Source: Ascarosepion bandense (taxonomy: Eukaryota; Mollusca; Cephalopoda; Sepiida; Sepiidae). Taken from it: 64,000 nt of DNA. Positions within the stretch are counted from its first letter, which is position 1. Every line of letters begins with the position of its first letter. The stretch covers positions 1,121,001 through 1,185,000 of the forward strand of contig JBBBDQ010000403.1 of assembly GCA_037127315.1 (NCBI GenBank). The letters run 5' to 3'. The notes beneath the pieces are model-generated. The model was not told the DNA's origin. It did no database searches and saw only the letters and a list, made by a program, of their open reading frames with translations. This document shows positions 63,575-64,000 of this stretch, piece after piece. Position numbers and translations under genes: made by a program.

Positions 63575-64000
63575 AGTACTGTACAAAGGTATTAGGGCAG
63601 GAACTATTATATCTTTTATGGGGCATCAAAATAAAATTTTAAATCACCCCTGTCCTACCGGTAGTGTGAAAAAGTATTAAGACAAGAGTGATTTTCCTAA
63701 AAACCTCACTGAAATTCAAATACAGGGTGAAAAGCCAAAACCTTGTAAGAATTATTTAACTAAAAAGGAAGAGGAATGAAGGCTTCGAAATTTGAATTGG
63801 CCCCCACAAAACCCGATCTCAATCCTATGGAACATCTATGGAATATTTTGGATAAAAAAATTGATAAATCTAATGTTACTTTGCAAGACACACTTTAGGA
63901 AGAAATGCTAGCTGCTTGGCAGGAGATACCATTAGATACATTGAAGAAGCTTGTGGTGCCAATGCCTGACAGAATGAAGACTGTGATCAAAGCAAAAGAC
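63574..64000 (+). pseudogene. Tc1-like transposon, internally deleted and cut by window end
   Basis: Starts with GTACTGTACAAAGGTATTAG, a Tc1-type terminal repeat, next to TA. 200 bp later the C-terminal part of a Tc1 transposase appears: WPPQNP, one-base frameshift, DLNPMEHLWNILDKKIDKSN, VTLQDTL, stop, EEMLAAWQEIPLDTLKKLVV. The PDLNPMEHLW motif is characteristic of Tc1. N-terminal HTH and first catalytic Asp are missing, so the copy is deleted internally. The remainder lies beyond the window. Confidence 0.8.

Overview
The window reads as intergenic or heterochromatin-like DNA from an invertebrate animal. It is strongly A+T-rich and full of microsatellites. I could not recognise a single intact host gene, rRNA, canonical tRNA, operon or CRISPR array in 64 kb. 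Everything recognisable is a mobile element or a fragment of one: non-LTR retrotransposons (a CR1/Jockey-like family, a Tx1/L1-like family and a third family called LINE-W here), a BEL/Pao LTR element, gypsy-like LTR pieces, a Penelope-like terminal repeat array, mariner and Tc1 DNA transposons, foldback elements and several tRNA-derived SINEs. This mixture is normal for arthropods, molluscs and other invertebrates. I cannot name the species.

Family names used here are my own. SINE-H has a tRNA-like head followed by a hammerhead ribozyme (about 1.84, 40.3, 51.0, 61.6 and 63.3 kb). SINE-A is a roughly 310-bp tRNA-derived SINE with a conserved palindrome (13.8, 14.4, 26.5, 26.9, 27.5, 30.1, 43.6, 47.8, 58.5 and 60.6 kb). 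SINE-B is a second tRNA-like SINE (1.3, 11.3-11.8, 46.4, 47.5 and 50.9 kb). SINE-C shares its 3' tail with the CR1/Jockey-like LINE (14.6, 19.5, 37.1, 41.2, 49.8 and 56.5 kb). Repeat R is an interspersed repeat (5.0, 9.2-10.2, 48.1-48.7, 55.3 and 62.4 kb).

Layout: 0-13 kb holds degraded LINE, SINE and foldback remnants plus a gypsy-like LTR/gag remnant at 3.2-3.9 kb. 13-19 kb holds SINE-A copies, a CR1/Jockey-like 3' end, a LINE-W tail and a 2-kb Tx1/L1-like RT on the minus strand. 21.3-24.5 kb is an LTR-like repeat split by a 2.56-kb CR1/Jockey-like LINE; the uninterrupted relative lies at 41.7-42.5 kb. 26-28 kb is a SINE-A cluster, one copy split by a LINE-W tail. 30.0-32.2 kb is a BEL/Pao pol remnant (RNase H, H2C2 finger, integrase, C-terminal domain) interrupted by a SINE-A with a 10-bp target duplication. 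Two related LTRs with conserved hairpins follow at 33.0 and 35.0 kb. 37.1-38.8 kb holds a SINE-C with four tandem heads next to a tandem array of Penelope-type hammerhead motifs. 52.7-54.8 kb is an internally deleted mariner whose 3' end has become a 203-bp satellite. 59.0-59.5 kb is a 242-bp tandem repeat packed with strong hairpins. The window ends inside a Tc1-like transposase.

The most unusual content is self-cleaving RNA: two unrelated hammerhead-bearing repeat families in one window, one transcribable from a tRNA-like pol III promoter and one Penelope-like. The nested insertions also give a relative order of activity. The coding parts are all broken by stops, frameshifts or truncation, so any mobilisation would depend on intact copies elsewhere.
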